A stretch of DNA of 64,000 nt from Epiperipatus broadwayi (taxonomy: Eukaryota; Onychophora; Udeonychophora; Euonychophora; Peripatidae), in assembly GCA_028023455.1 (NCBI GenBank), contig JAQFVV010000351.1, forward strand, positions 374,001 to 438,000. Direction: 5' to 3'. The notes below the pieces were generated by a model. It ran no database searches. It saw only the letters and a program-made list of their open reading frames with translations, and was not told the DNA's origin. Shown in pieces: positions 12,590 through 25,522 of this stretch; the stretch's first letter is position 1; every line of letters begins with the position of its first letter. Both the position numbers and the translations under genes were made by a program.

Positions 12590-14200
12590 GACAATTGGGG
12601 ATACCAATTGATCTTTTCCATTTTCTCTTCTTCCTTGGTGGCATTTCTTACTTTCTATCATACACAGACCACTGCCCACTCAGTATATTATTTTAGTTGG
12701 AGGTTTGAATCTTCTGATTTCAGCATATCTGCTGTTGAATGCATTTAACAGTTAAGCCACCTGTTCAATTGTTTGCCTGTTAGTGACAATCAGTATTTTA
12801 TCAATATGGGTTGAGAAACTGTGCTTTATGTTTCTTATAAATAATTTGGTGTTCTGTGAAAGAATTTAAAGTGAACAATCTCAATTTTCCACTTGCTTTC
12901 TACAAAGAGAGTTTTGAACTCACCAAATGAATGTTTAATTTCTTTTTGATACTTCTTACTTCAATTACAATTCATGAGTGCTTGTTTAAATTCAGCAAAG
13001 GTAGTAAGATTAATGAATCCCTTCATATTTGTGATGCACCTTTTAGATGACTAAAGGCTATTGCTATTTTAGCCTTCTTCGTCATAGCATTAATGCCAAA
13101 ATATCTTTTCAGACTGTTAATAAATTCAATGGGTGCTTGACTGGCATTATCTGAAAAAACTCTTATAGAACTGGTTTACAATCCTAGATATGATGTTCAT
13201 TGATTGAATATTCAGCTTTGGCTCTTCTATGTTTTCTTTTTCATGTTCTGCCCTGTTTAGCTAATTATAACTATTTTCTGTTTAGTGTGACCATCTTGAT
13301 GTGATTGCCATTCAGATTTTTTGCCCTGTTTATTGTACTACCATTATATTTGATTTGTAGTGACTTCATTTGGCTATCCAGATCCCCTATCCACTCTTGA
13401 ACATATTCCAGGTTTCTTGGATTTTGATTACTGACTAACTCTATTTTTTGTATTTGGTTTATATTAATATCCTTTTGTTCTTGTATCTTACTTATTTTAT
13501 CATCTTGTTCCTATTTACTTTATCTATATTCATTCACAATTTTCTTTCTAACTTGTTTCCTTTGGTCTACTATTTGATTAGCTATTTTTATAGTTTTTTC
13601 AGCTATTTCATCTTCTATATTCCTTAGCAGCATTTCTTCTCTTCTCTATTGATTATCACCTCTTGGTTGGCAATATTTCTTTATTTCAGAAAACATATTC
13701 TGACTCCTTTCTTCAGCAGCAACTGATTTTCTTTTTTCATTTTCATAAATATTTGCAATAATCAAATTGATATATTTATCTCATTTTTTCTCTAAACTCT
13801 TTCTGTTATTGGCCATGTTTTTCTTTCATCACTTGCCTATTTTATCAGTTTACTTGTAAGTCTGCATTTTGGCTTTTGCACATGTTATCATTCACAATTA
13901 CAAAAAGCTATTATAAAAAGATTTTTTTTTAATATTCAATGTTATGAAGAAAAATATATGTTTTCTTTTTTATATTTAAGAATTATTGGGACAATCCTTC
14001 AACCATACAGCCACACTGCTTATTTTCTTTCCATATCTAGCCTTATTTTTCTTTAGCTTATTTGTTTTTCTTACTAACTCCATTATGCTAATTTTTCTCT
14101 TATTGACCTAATCCTGTAATACTATATTTTTATTACATTTTACACATTGCCTTTCCCCACTAATTATCCATCTTTTTTTCCCCTCATTTCACTTCTATTT
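12590..14200 (-). pseudogene. decayed gag-like retrotransposon coding sequence
   Basis: Read on the minus strand, several frames joined by shifts and stops give a protein-like succession: a Lys/Glu/Gln-rich, coiled-coil-like part (about 14150-13500), then Asn-Leu-Glu-Tyr-Val-Gln-Glu-Trp-Ile (about 13420-13390), then Tyr-Ser-Ile-Asn-Glu-His-His-Ile (about 13220-13190), then a stretch suggestive of an LTR-retrotransposon gag capsid, with His/Gln-Pro, Leu-Asn and Tyr-Phe-Gly-like positions (about 13140-12800). The order and spacing resemble gag proteins of invertebrate LTR retrotransposons, but this is from memory of family patterns and every frame is interrupted. No LTRs or pol sequence were found nearby. 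Composition is less AT-rich than the flanks. Confidence 0.35.
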
Positions 14201-14356
14201 GTGCAAAACTACCTTATTTCTTTCATAGTTTATATATTTTTCCTTATATTAACAATATGTTCTGGCACTGACTGAGTCATAATGGCATGCCAAAATTTAA
14301 CATGGTTGAAATTGAGTGGAATAAAAGAATGCTTAGGACTAACATGTTGGTCACAC

Positions 14357-14376
14357 TCTCTCTCTCTCTCTCTCTT

Positions 14377-14426
<50 letters not shown>

Positions 14427-14451
14427 TATATATATATATATATATATATAT
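14357..14451. repeat. compound (TC)n-(TA)n microsatellite
   Basis: A (TC)n run passes into two (TA)n runs separated by GAGAGAGA. It creates overlapping Ser/Leu and Ile/Tyr frames on both strands (14230-14577) that are not genes. Confidence 0.95.
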
Positions 14452-14495
14452 CCAGGACATGTACATAGATGCTTACATTGGTTCCTCAAATATAC

Positions 14496-15355
14496 CTCTA
14501 CTGACTTTGAACCTAAGACACAGATGCTCAAAATAATGCCATTCAAAGGTACAACAAATCTCTCAACTACATATTGACATTTAGTGACATATATGTGATA
14601 TTATGTTCAAGCCACCTTTGGTCATGACTGTAATTGACTTATTAGCCCAATTCTGAATGACATTAGCAGCTTACAACTATTGCTGAAAATGTTAACTTCA
14701 TACAGTAATATTGACTGCTCATCAAATGACTATAAATTCACACTACTTAATTATACTAGAAAATTTATTAATTCTGGCAAGACATTATTAAATATCAGAA
14801 TGTGACCACTAGCAACCTATGTTTAATTCCATATACTTCGAAGATATCATTTCAGCTCTGGATCAAAACATTTATTATTTTTAAAACTCACTGATAATGT
14901 TGCATTACTTAACTAACTTGATGAAATGCCCAAAGGAAAAGTGAACAAAGCTAAATATATTTACAACAGCAACAGCTTACTCCACTATCAACATGTGACT
15001 AGTATTTACACTATCTCAAACCATTAGCATTATAATAATCATATTAAAAAAACAAAATATATAAATGACACACATCTAATTATAAAGTAAATATATATAA
15101 AAATAAATAGAAATAAATTACTATAGTTGCTAATTAACAAATTGGAGAGTTAAATATATATATATACTTTTATAAATATAGTCAACACTAAATAGTTTAT
15201 CTTACTTTAGTTCTTGTACTTAGCTTTTTTGTATTGAAGTCAGGTTCTTTGTCAAAAATAATGTAGTTATTCATATAAAATAATTAATACTTTGTCTATT
15301 TACAATATATCTTGTGACAACTTTCACTTTATTTTTTTCCACAGAGTTTTCATGC
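14496..15355. repeat. D-family dispersed repeat, copy 2
   Basis: Collinear with 8838-9685 over essentially its whole length, in the same orientation. It shares GCCACCTTTGGTCATGA, TAATTGACTTATTAG and CTAACTTGATGAA, and the right edge TTCCACAGAGTTTT-like against TTCACGGAATTTT. It directly follows the compound microsatellite. No coding capacity is seen. Confidence 0.75.
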
Positions 15356-17284
15356 TTTGTTTTTTTTTTTTTTTTAATTTAATGGCAGTTGAGGCAAGTT
15401 AAAGAAATTAATAGACTATTTTTAATAGTTTATTAGTGTTAAATTTATTATTTTTATTATATATATTTAATAAATTATACACAGATAAACCCATATAATA
15501 TATATATTTTATATGTATATTGTAACAGAATGGTTGCAATTTATACAAACCATTAACCATTCATTTTAAAAGTCATACATTAAACAACCTTTATTTAAAA
15601 CTCATTTGAGGTATTTCTTTCATTATAATCTATATCATAGGACTACCACTAAAAAGAGATACATCTAGGTATACTGGCCATGAATACACCTACATACTAT
15701 TAGAAATCAATTGATAAGGCAGTATTCCTCAAATCTCTGAAGAGGTGGCAATAGACCTAATACCAAACTAAGCTTATAACTAAATAAATAATCAAGTAAT
15801 TCACTATACCAAATAAACTATATTATAATAAAATAATAATAATTATGCTATCTGTGCTCCAGCCCCACAAATAAAATTAAATGATGATGACACTAAAACT
15901 TCCCTAATTAACAAAATAATCTTGATTCACTTAATCAGTAAACAAGATCAGCTAATGTCATGAATGAGAAATGTTTTGGATGTTAAACTTAATATTTGGC
16001 TTATGAAAATTTAGAAAGCAATTTTTTATCATAAGCACACATTAAAAAGATAGACAAGATATAAATCCATTTCTGAATGCGCATTATTTTTTTAGGTAAA
16101 TAAGTCCATTATTTAAGAAAAGAAATAAATAATATGATGATAAATGTTGCTCTCCACTCTGATATTATCTAACATATGCAAGTTGAAGAATTAAGTAATT
16201 TGTTGTTATTAATGAATAATATACAAGTAACAAAAATAAATCAATAACTTAAGTTTTCAGAGATGGTGTTTATGTAAATAACATTATCCGAATGTTAAAT
16301 AACAAAAATGTAATCACAATTTAATAAAAATCACATCATTCTTTCTTAGATATTAATTCATCTAATATTAAACTCTTATATTATCTTACATAATCTAATA
16401 CATATATTTTAATATTTAACTTATGAATACAATATTTCTTTTTCTAAAAAAAATTATAAACAAATATTAGAAATAACATTTTTTCTTACACATTGCATCA
16501 CCATTTTTTTATAACTATGTGAACATAAATATAACTAACTACAAATTAAATCACATAATTATTTTACAAAAAAACACATAATAATATTAAACTTTCCTTT
16601 TTGTTGATTGATATGTTTAAAACTTTTAAAATATTTTTTCATTTGTTAATGTCTTCATAAAAGGATCCATTGGCCTAATATGATCTTAAATATAGATAAT
16701 TACTTTTGACATAAATTAAGTAATTTTATTTTATTATCTTTTATTTCTGTAATTTGGGTTAATGTATTATATAAACATGTGTTTGGAAGTCTATTAATAA
16801 TTTTTCATATTTTTCTTTAGTTCCACTGTATTCGAAACTAAACTTTTTTGGCTTATATCACTTTTACTCTAATAAAAGCTGATATGCAGTTAATTTGGAC
16901 AATTTTATTTGATTTTAATAGACCAATATGTTTTTATTTTTAGAATAAATCCAGAAGTAAATTAAATAAACTTTACTGGTATTTCTCTTTTCATTGAAAA
17001 ATTTATAATCAGATTCATTATTCATTTTATCATTTATATGCTAGAAGTAGAGCTCTTTTGGCAAGTTTTTAAAGAATATTTGACAGTTTTCAAGCATTAT
17101 CTTTCTAGAGTGAATAAAATGAATTTTTTTTGAAGAAACTTTTTATGAAGTATTATTTTAATAAAAATTAATTTCTTCTTTTATAGAAAGTAAATATTTT
17201 TTAATGAAATTCATTTTAATTAGAACTGCATATCAATTAGTACTAATACTTGTCAAATGATATAATTTAGAAAGTTTCAAAAAT
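15356..17284. other. AT-rich DNA, nothing recognised
   Basis: Homopolymer and TA-rich sequence only. No open frame with protein-like composition. Confidence 0.5.
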
Positions 17285-18088
17285 AAAAGATTACATTCAA
17301 ATATCAGCCTTTCAAGCTAATTGTGCATATGCTTTGCGAATGTTAATAATAAATGAATACTTTCCTTTCCAATACAAGATATAGTATTTATGCAGGAATA
17401 AAATGAATCCACATATTCCTACAACTCAAATGCTTATATATGAGCAAATCTGAAGTACTGGCAAGAAAAGCGTGAGGACAGACCACTCACTTTAAATCAC
17501 TATCTACGATGTCTGAATGAATGACGTCGGTGAAATTGTCTAGAATTTACTAAATGTCACTCTAACTGAAACTTAATCATATGTAAATAAGCATTTATTT
17601 TTATATTCCTGCATAAATACTATATCTTGTATTGGAAAGGAAAGTATTCATTTATTATTAACACTCACAAAGCATGTACACAATTAGCTTGAAAGGCTGA
17701 TATTTGAATGTAATACAATTGTAAACACAGCGCTATATAAAAATAAATGCTTATTTATATAGGATTAAGTTTCAGTTAGAGTGACGTTTAGTAAATTCTA
17801 GACAATTTCACCATCATTCATTCAGACATCATAGATAGTGATTTAAAGTGAGTGTTCTGTCCTCATGCTTTCCTTGCCAATACTTCAGATTTGCTCATAT
17901 ATAAGCATTTGAGTTGTAGGAATAAGTGGATTCATTTTATTCCTGCATAAATACTATATCTTGTATTGGAAAGTATTCATTTATTATTAACACTCGCAAA
18001 GTGCGTGCACAATTAGCTTGAAAGGCTGATATTTGAATGTAATACAATTGTAAACACAGCGCTATATAAAAATAAATGCTTATTTACA
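17285..18088. repeat. G-family foldback with internal direct repeat, copy 2
   Basis: The outer left part (17291-17606) is matched in inverse orientation by 17607-17700 and 17760-17940. The segment TCCTGCATAAATACTATATC to GCTTATTTA(T/C)AT occurs twice as a direct repeat (about 17607-17757 and 17941-18088). Shared internal words with copy 1 include TCTAGAATTTA, TTTAAA followed by TCACT or AGTGA, and AGTGCTATATAAAA / GCGCTATATAAAA. Arms are highly similar, so this copy appears younger than copy 1. Confidence 0.8.
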
Positions 18089-21000
18089 TAAAAATAAAAG
18101 ATTTAAAAGTAAAAAAAAATATTTCTGTAATTTTTTTCCAAATTAGTCCTAGTCAGATATCTTTCTTTTATGTCAAAGATATAAATGAAATTATTCTTAT
18201 TTGCCAACCAGCAAATAATAAAATCACAACTCTTGAACTTTCAGCTAATTAGATATTCAATAATTTTAATTTATTTTATATTTTGAGTAAGAGGAAAATA
18301 TTTTTTATAATAAATAGGACTTTGAGTTAGTTGAATGTATGCTTAGCACATCATGCTGTTAAAGTACTAAACTAAGATTTTTTATATACATTTTGTATGT
18401 GTTTATTTTTAATTATTTTGAATAAAACTAGATATATTTTATAATGATTATTTTTTTCACTATTACTCTATTAAAAAAATTAATTAATATTAATATATTA
18501 TATCAGAATTATATAGATATTTAGGTTAATGTTGTGCATGTACCCTAAATAAATTTATACTGAAAAAAATAATGGTTAAAAAGCATGAGCTAGTTAAGAA
18601 AGTAAATGGAATAATTGGTAGTTTTTGGTTATTATAAATTATTTTAATAATAATGGATTTAATATATATGTTTGCATAATCCTTATTTACTCTTAGGTAC
18701 TCTTTTTTTTCTTTAATAAAAAAATAAATAATCAACTTGATATGAATATTGAAAATATAATGCCAATATTTATAGATTTACCTAGATAATCTTCAGCTAT
18801 AATGTAAATAATCAAATACCCAATTAAATTGGAATATGCAGGTCTACCTATTATAAAATTATTTTTCAATGACCTGTTTTATATTACGATAGAAAATATT
18901 ACCTTTTATATCATTCTTGTAATAGAATTTAAATTTAATAAAGTATAAAGTATGAGTAATATTTTTTGTAAAAGTTAATATGCTTTCAAATATTTAAATC
19001 TTTACTCATTTTTTTCTTCATTTATTTGTCAAAGATATTTATCATTCAGAAGTTTGTAATCAATGTATAACTTACTGTACTTTAAGTATGAAATTGTAAA
19101 AGCTAAATGCTTTAAAAATGTATTTCATCAATTGGTTACCATCAGATAAGCTTAATTCAATGCAAATAAATTAAAATAATCCACATCAATAAATATAAAT
19201 CAGCTATGAGTAATGTGGTGAAATTGTTTAAAGTGAACCTTAGCTGATAATATAGGACCATCGGAAATTTCTTTTAAAAGCCATTAGTATTATTTGTCCA
19301 ATGTCTATATCGGCGAGTCTGAAGTACAAGAAATTTAACTGATTGTAAAACTTCTAAAAATATGAAAATGTGTATGTGTATGTAGATATAAATATGGTTA
19401 CTTCTGTTTTTAGAAATCATTATATATATATCTATAAGCAAACTCTGTTCTCTATTAATAAAGTTAATTGAATTGTATTGTAAATACTTTTTTTCAAAAG
19501 AAAAAAAAACATTGCTCTCTTTTAAATTATAATTTAGCCTAAATACTAATACTATTCAGCTAGTTCTTTATTTCATTTTTATAATTAATCTGTCCTTCAT
19601 AACATAATTAAATGACTTTAGTAAAAATACACAAACATTTAATTGATATTAGGATTATACTTATAAACAGCCAGCAGGAATAGCATTATTCTGAATTCAC
19701 TTGAATAATTTCCTTTTGAAGCACTTAACTGGTTAAATCTTTTTTTTTCTTTTTTCCTCAATTATTTGACAGATCAAAATATATCAGTTTCCTTAAAAAA
19801 AATAAAGATAACTGGAAAATTTAAAAATAGAATCTATCTTTTTGCAATAAATAATTCAATATATATAAAAAATAAATTAAAATACTTAATTTCTATACTT
19901 ATATCCGAATTTTTTTTTCCACAGAAGTTTGAAAACTGGTCACTAATATAATTATAGGATCTCTTCATTATTCTTATAATTATTTTGTAATAATATTAAC
20001 TTGAGAGCTAGTCTTTTCAGTATATATGTGTAAGAATCAATACAGTATGATTTATTAAATTGGTATGATTTGTACATTATAAAAAGGCATTTTAATTCTA
20101 TAAGCGTTTTTGTAATAATTAAAACTTTTGAATATCAAAATATAAATATAGAATAGGATCAAAATTTGAAAAATATTTATCGAAATGCAATAGCAGTAGT
20201 TCAATTGTATAGTAAAATTATTTTTAACATTGGTAAAATATTTTAAAATATTATTTATCATTTTAAAAAACTTTTATTCTCGTTTTATGAGAAATATTTT
20301 GTGGTTTATAAAAGAGAGAAATTTTTCAGAGGATACAGTTCAATCTTTGAAAATATAAGATAATAGATATTAATTAACATTCTTACTACTTACTAGTCCA
20401 GACAGCAATATCAGGATGAAAATATACTTTTCTGATTAAAAATCACAATACAGTATAAAAAAATTAACACAACTAGATTAACATTAATCTGAAATACTGA
20501 CTGCATGCATATCTTTGGATTGGTGAAATTTATAGATTTTAGCAGTAAATCTATTTTATCTTATGATAAATCCAAACTCTATTGAAAATTGTAAAAAAAA
20601 AAAAAAACCCTATCAATTTTATTATCGTTTGGATATATTGAAACACTTTTATAAAGTGTATAAATTTATTTTATTAGAAACAATGCAACACTTCGAAATA
20701 TAGAATATGACTTATATTTATATCAGCACAAAATTTTTATATAGTAGTAATTAACTCAATAGATCAAAAAATACTTTGTAATTTTGTACAAGTAATAGAT
20801 GTTTGAATTACTGATGTCTGGATTAATGGTAGTCTATTTGCAATTAATATTACTCGCAGTTTAGATAAGCTTTAAAAAATTTCAATAATAATATATTATT
20901 TAATAATAAATATATTATTAAGATTAACATGTTTTCAGAAAGTCATGTGACATTTAACCACCTAAGTGATAGGTTATAAAGTTTTATATTTTTTCACGTT

Positions 21001-22711
21001 CTTCATCTGAGAATTGATCCAAAAATCTCTAGCTTTTGAACTCATCTCTCTGTCACTGTGCTAATGGCATCAATGTGTTTTTATAAATCAACTGATTTTA
21101 AATGGATTTTTTCAATAGAGACATTGGATGTTTAATAAAATGTAAGCAACCAAAAATATTTATTCAACTTTACTGATTTAATTTTTGTGCTCAAGTTAAT
21201 TTGATTTTTGTGCCTTTGTTTTCTTGCACCATCACGTGAATGATAATCTATGGGAACATGAAACTTTATATTTTTATTCTATAATGTAATTTTCAACAAT
21301 TCTATTTTATTATTATCAATATAGCCAAGAGTATTTAGATATGATTTAAACCAATGAGGAAACCTTAGTTAGTTAAATTATTATACTTTATCACTTATAG
21401 TAGAGTTAGTCAAGTAGATATATTATAAAGAATACATTTCTAATTAAGTTTGTTATTACACTTCGATATTACAATTTCTGTAAAGATTTAATTACTATAG
21501 GATATTATTGGATACAGTAAATTCCTTTTTTTATATAATTTTTTAAAAAAAATTCATTTATTTACCAATTCTAATTATAACATTTTAAAAAATTCCTGAG
21601 ACAATCTCATTATTTGTTATCTATTTACAGTATATATTTGGCTTCCTGATATTATCAGCTAAGTAGCATTCTATAAAAATTTTGGATAATTTTTATTATT
21701 TAATTTGCAATATTCAAGGTCTCATCATTTGATTTTCACATTATATTTTATTCATAATATTTTCATTTCCAAAAAATTCTGTAGATATCAGGATATCTAA
21801 AAATTTGGCAACATGAACCATTTTTAAATTTTGTCTTGATTGATTTTTTTTGTCCCTTGGCAATCTCTAACTTTGTTAAAAATAGAATATTAATTTTTAA
21901 ATAAGTCAAATTGTAAAGTAGATTTTTACAAGATGTTTGCTAACATGTAATAAGTGACTGTTAAAATATATTGCAATACTATAGAAATTATAAAAAAATT
22001 TAAAGCAGAAATTGATAGATTTATTAGATATTGATTCACATTTTAAAAACAAGTGTCAAATAAAAAAGATTCCATTTGTTTCTGAAAAAAATGTAATCCT
22101 TCCTTATAGTTAAAAGATGAAATAGTGCTTTTATTTGATCACAATACAGTTTTATCAATATTAAAGAAATTAAATGTGATTTTTTAAAAATTTACTTTGT
22201 TTCTAATATAAAAAAAATCTATTTACAGAAGTCCAATTTATTATTTTCTGATAAATAACAAGGGTTTAATATTAAATTTATCATTTAAAGCTTATTGTCA
22301 GTGAAAACAATATCACATTTCTACTGAAGTATGAGAGTATTAAATAAATATAAATATCTTTTATTTACAAAATATGAAATGATAAAATATTGATCATAAT
22401 AATAATAAAAATAAAATATATAAACAACCAGATATTCTATTAGACAATTTAAATACAAAACAATATTTAAAGTTAGGTATAGTCACTATTGCTAATGTGT
22501 GTAACTGTTTTCACAATATGTTGTTAAAAAAAGCACAAAATTTAAAGAAAAATTTAAAAAAAAACATAAATGTACTTGCATAGCAATTTATATGAACACA
22601 TGATTTATTTGATCTTTATTTTATATTATAACTTTATCAGACTTTAATTAAATACATTTCTAATGCCCAGACATTTTATTATTTTATTATATATATATAT
22701 ATATATATATA
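18089..22711. other. long AT-rich stretch, nothing recognised
   Basis: About 4.6 kb with no structured repeat or protein-like frame. The small frames at 18526-18735, 19766-19951 and 20055-20261 are Ile/Lys/Asn/Tyr/Phe-rich as expected by chance. This could be intronic or intergenic. Confidence 0.5.
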
Positions 22712-22738
22712 AATAATAAAATAGATGTACTTAGTACT

Positions 22739-22769
<31 letters not shown>

Positions 22770-22792
22770 ACTAAGTACATCTATTTTATTAT
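22712..22792. repeat. palindrome around a (TA)n loop
   Basis: ATAGATGTACTTAGTAC (left arm within 22712-22737) and its inverse (22768-22792) flank about 30 bp of TA repeats. A further TA run lies just to the left (22690-22711). Such palindromic AT-rich repeats are prone to hairpin or cruciform formation. Confidence 0.85.
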
Positions 22793-22989
22793 AATATGTA
22801 TAAAAACATAGATATCTTTAGACCTCAAACTCTTTTATATATATGATTCTACAAAGTATATATGAAGATACAATAATGTCTTCATAATTAACAAAACACA
22901 TCATCAAGAGCTTTCCTCAACTTTATGATAAGACAACATAAAATCAAAAAAAAAATTACCACATAGACTGGATAATACAATGTTGCAAG

Positions 22990-23295
22990 GGATTTTCAAT
23001 TGGATGGACTGTTGAAGAGTTGGAGTGTGTAGTAGATTGGAGCCTGTCCATTAAAGTATGAAGATTGTCTATCTTAATATATATCTGAGCACTTATAATA
23101 TATATGTGTGGGAGATGATAATCTGGACCAACTGATGATTGCTGGTTTAGCATGAAATACATATATTGGTGATTATTTATCTTTTCAGCATATATGTGCT
23201 TGAGTGTATCAGTGTTATTAGATAGAGTGGAGAATGATGGGTCGTCTGAAAGTCTGTGCTCATATACCCTATATATTACATATATAGTCACAGGT
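22990..23295. repeat. R-family repeat, single arm
   Basis: Same family as 7552-7785, in the same orientation: CCATTAAAGTATGAAGAT, GTGTGGGAGATGATAATCTG, ACCAACTGATGATTGCTGG and GAAAGTCTGTG. The 111-codon minus-strand frame at 22956-23291 lies across it and is a by-product of the repeat. Confidence 0.75.
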
Positions 23296-23885
23296 ATATA
23301 ACAAGCCTGTGTTTCAGTTACTAAATATTAATTCTAAATCAAAAGTTTTACACAAACTTGCTTTAAACTATAAACAAGCACACAAATAAATAATAGAATA
23401 ATATTAAGTTTAACTATAAACTGTTAAATGTTGAAATCCCTGTTTATCCAAAATTGTTTTTCTTTATCATCCATCTATCTTATATTAGTAGATTATGAAG
23501 ATTCTATATTTTGTTAACAATAATAAATAGAAATTAAAGAAAAATTAAACCATAAATAAAGTTCTTTTAAATTCTAGCCTTTCTGTGGAAGCAATTCCTT
23601 CAATATCTTTTCCTTTCAGTAGATTTTAATGTGATGCAATTATAAGCAATTTCCTAAAAGGATAATATAATTATTCCATTTTCTATTTTAGTTAAAAAAA
23701 TTAAAAAAAGTCATTAATGCAAGTATTCACAATAGGTTATTTATCCAAAATAAGTTGATTTCTCCTTGTATGAGATAGATTGTGCAAATAAAATATAACT
23801 GTTTCCTTTTTTGATGACACTGATTTTTTTCAAAACATTCCTTGCTTTCCATTAACTTGTGCATTTTTTTTATCATGATGTTTTT
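23296..23885. other. AT-rich DNA, nothing recognised
   Basis: No coding or repeat signal seen before the SINE insertion site. Confidence 0.45.
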
Positions 23886-23901
23886 AAGATGTTATCAACT
23901 T

Positions 23902-24006
23902 GTCAAGCGTTGGTGGTCGAGAGGTCAGCAACAGCTGCTTTACAAGCAGTTGTCCCAGGTTAGCGGGTTCGCTTCCCCGGCTGATGCTATGACACATGAG
24001 AAGAAA
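23902..24006 (+). mobile_element. tRNA-derived SINE with perfect target-site duplication
   Basis: The 105 bp insert is flanked by the identical 16-mer AAGATGTTATCAACTT (23886-23901 and 24007-24022), direct evidence of retrotransposition. The body is tRNA-like: GCGTTGG (23908-23914) pairs with CTGATGC through seven positions, three of them wobble; box A is TGGTCGAGAGG; GCTGC-TTTACAA-GCAGT forms a five-base-pair anticodon arm with a seven-base loop and anticodon TAC (valine); box B is GGTTCGCTTCC. A short tail TATGACACATGAG and an A-rich stretch follow. SINEs of this kind are transcribed by RNA polymerase III from boxes A and B and are mobilised by a partner LINE. The short unique tail recurs at 3.5, 44.6 and 58.1 kb. 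A 60-codon frame at 23842-24024 crosses it and is not a gene. Confidence 0.9.
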
Positions 24007-24022
24007 AAGATGTTATCAACTT

Positions 24023-25179
24023 AAGCAATTTCAAGGGGTGATTGCCCTAAGGCAAAAAGTTTTGAGAATGTTAGCTTTGCATTTTAAAATGGTATTGGCT
24101 AAATTAAAAACATAAGAACAGACAGTAAATCCTTAGTATTAAGAATGTAAAGATAAAGTAAGTAAATTTATCCAATGCATTGTTATTTATAAGTTCCTGT
24201 AGACATCAGGATGTATGTCGCTGCTGCTGCAGCAAAACAATAAGATCTCTATTTTCCCTCAAAATATTTTAACTTATTTAACCTTAATGTAAATTCCCAT
24301 TGTTTAAACAGCCACTAACAACTGTTCACATGCAAGACAATCTTTTTAAAAAAATCACAGTATTCTTTGCAAATAAAATAATTTTTAACAAATAAGTGAA
24401 AATAAAACATTGTTCAATTTTTAAATAAATTTAAAATACACAAATTACAAATATTAGTATAAATTATTTTCCTATGATTCTCATAATAAACAATCTCTTT
24501 ATTTTTACATTTTTATATAAAATGTTATGGTAGTTTTAAAATAATATTTTTATAAATTAAAATAAATATACATAAACACAAACACTTCAAAGTATTATAT
24601 TAAAGTTATAATAATTATTCTAAATCATATTAGTATTAAACAAACTAACATGAATATTATTTATTAATTTATATTTTGCAATCATTCATGTATTGTGTGT
24701 TTTTACAGAATATTACATCCTATTAAATTTTGACACAGCGTGTGTGTTTGAACAACAAAAATCAATTTTATATTGCTTTACCACGAAATCAGAATTTGAT
24801 ACAAAAATTTTCAAAAGATTACAACATACAATGACATTAAAAATTTAATGATAATTTTATAAGGAATTCAAATTTTAAATATCTGTAATGAGCTAATAAA
24901 AAATTTTAAATTGCACTCATTATTAAGTTTAGACTAGCTTTATATTTTACAATATATAAAATTACTGATACTTTTTTAAAAAGTTAATAATTTTTTTTAA
25001 TAGGTGACATTCATATGAACTGCACTGGAAAGAAAATCTTAAGACACAGGGACTGTGACTTCATTTAAAAAAAACTTCAGCAAGTACTTATATGTACGAA
25101 TACATTTAATAAATTATAATTATGAATAGTTAACTGGATTCCAAATGCAATTTACAGCCCAACTTCAAAACCTTAATAA
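24023..25179. other. AT-rich DNA, nothing recognised
   Basis: One CTGCTGCTGCAGCA run near 24222 is slightly G+C-richer, but no frame or repeat structure supports it as a gene. Confidence 0.45.
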
Positions 25180-25522
25180 ATAATATTTACTAAGGCTGTA
25201 CCTTAGGAATAAGCATCTGAAAAATTCAATGGTAGAGACCTCTACAGGTCTTAAACACAAGCTTACGCTATGAAGAAAAGAGGGAATCTTCTTTACTTCA
25301 ACCTACTTTTATATATGAATAGGTGAAGCTGAAGTGGTTAGATCTAAGAGTGTGAAGATCTAACCACTTCAGCTTCACCTATTCATATATAAAAATAGGT
25401 TGAAGTAAAGAAGATTCCCTCTTTTCTTCATAGTGTAAGCTTGTGTTTAAGACCTGTAGAGGTCCCTACCTTTGAATTTTTTTGGACGCTTATTCCTAAG
25501 GTACAGCCTTAGTAAATATTAC
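25180..25522. mobile_element. F-family foldback MITE, copy 1
   Basis: Two arms of about 165 bp meet around a loop near 25346-25356. The outer ends read AATATTTACTAAGGCTGTA and its inverse. The inner stem includes AGGTGAAGCTGAAGTGGTTA and its inverse. The arms differ at a few positions (for example GGTAGAGACC against GGTCCCTACC). It shares ends and the GACCTCTACAGGTC / CTTACGCT core with copies at 30.5 and 62.4 kb. There is no coding sequence; this is a non-autonomous foldback element. Confidence 0.85.

Noticed and set aside
14230-14577. Four overlapping open frames of 78-96 codons on both strands
   Set aside because: All are translations of the (TC)n/(TA)n microsatellite (Ser-Leu and Ile-Tyr runs) with chance flanks.
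22956-23291. 111-codon minus-strand frame, the longest in the window
   Set aside because: It lies on a copy of the R-family repeat, and the other copies do not keep the frame open.
23902-24006. Functional tRNA-Val gene
   Set aside because: The perfect 16-bp target duplication, the shared non-tRNA tail and weak acceptor pairing show a SINE insertion.
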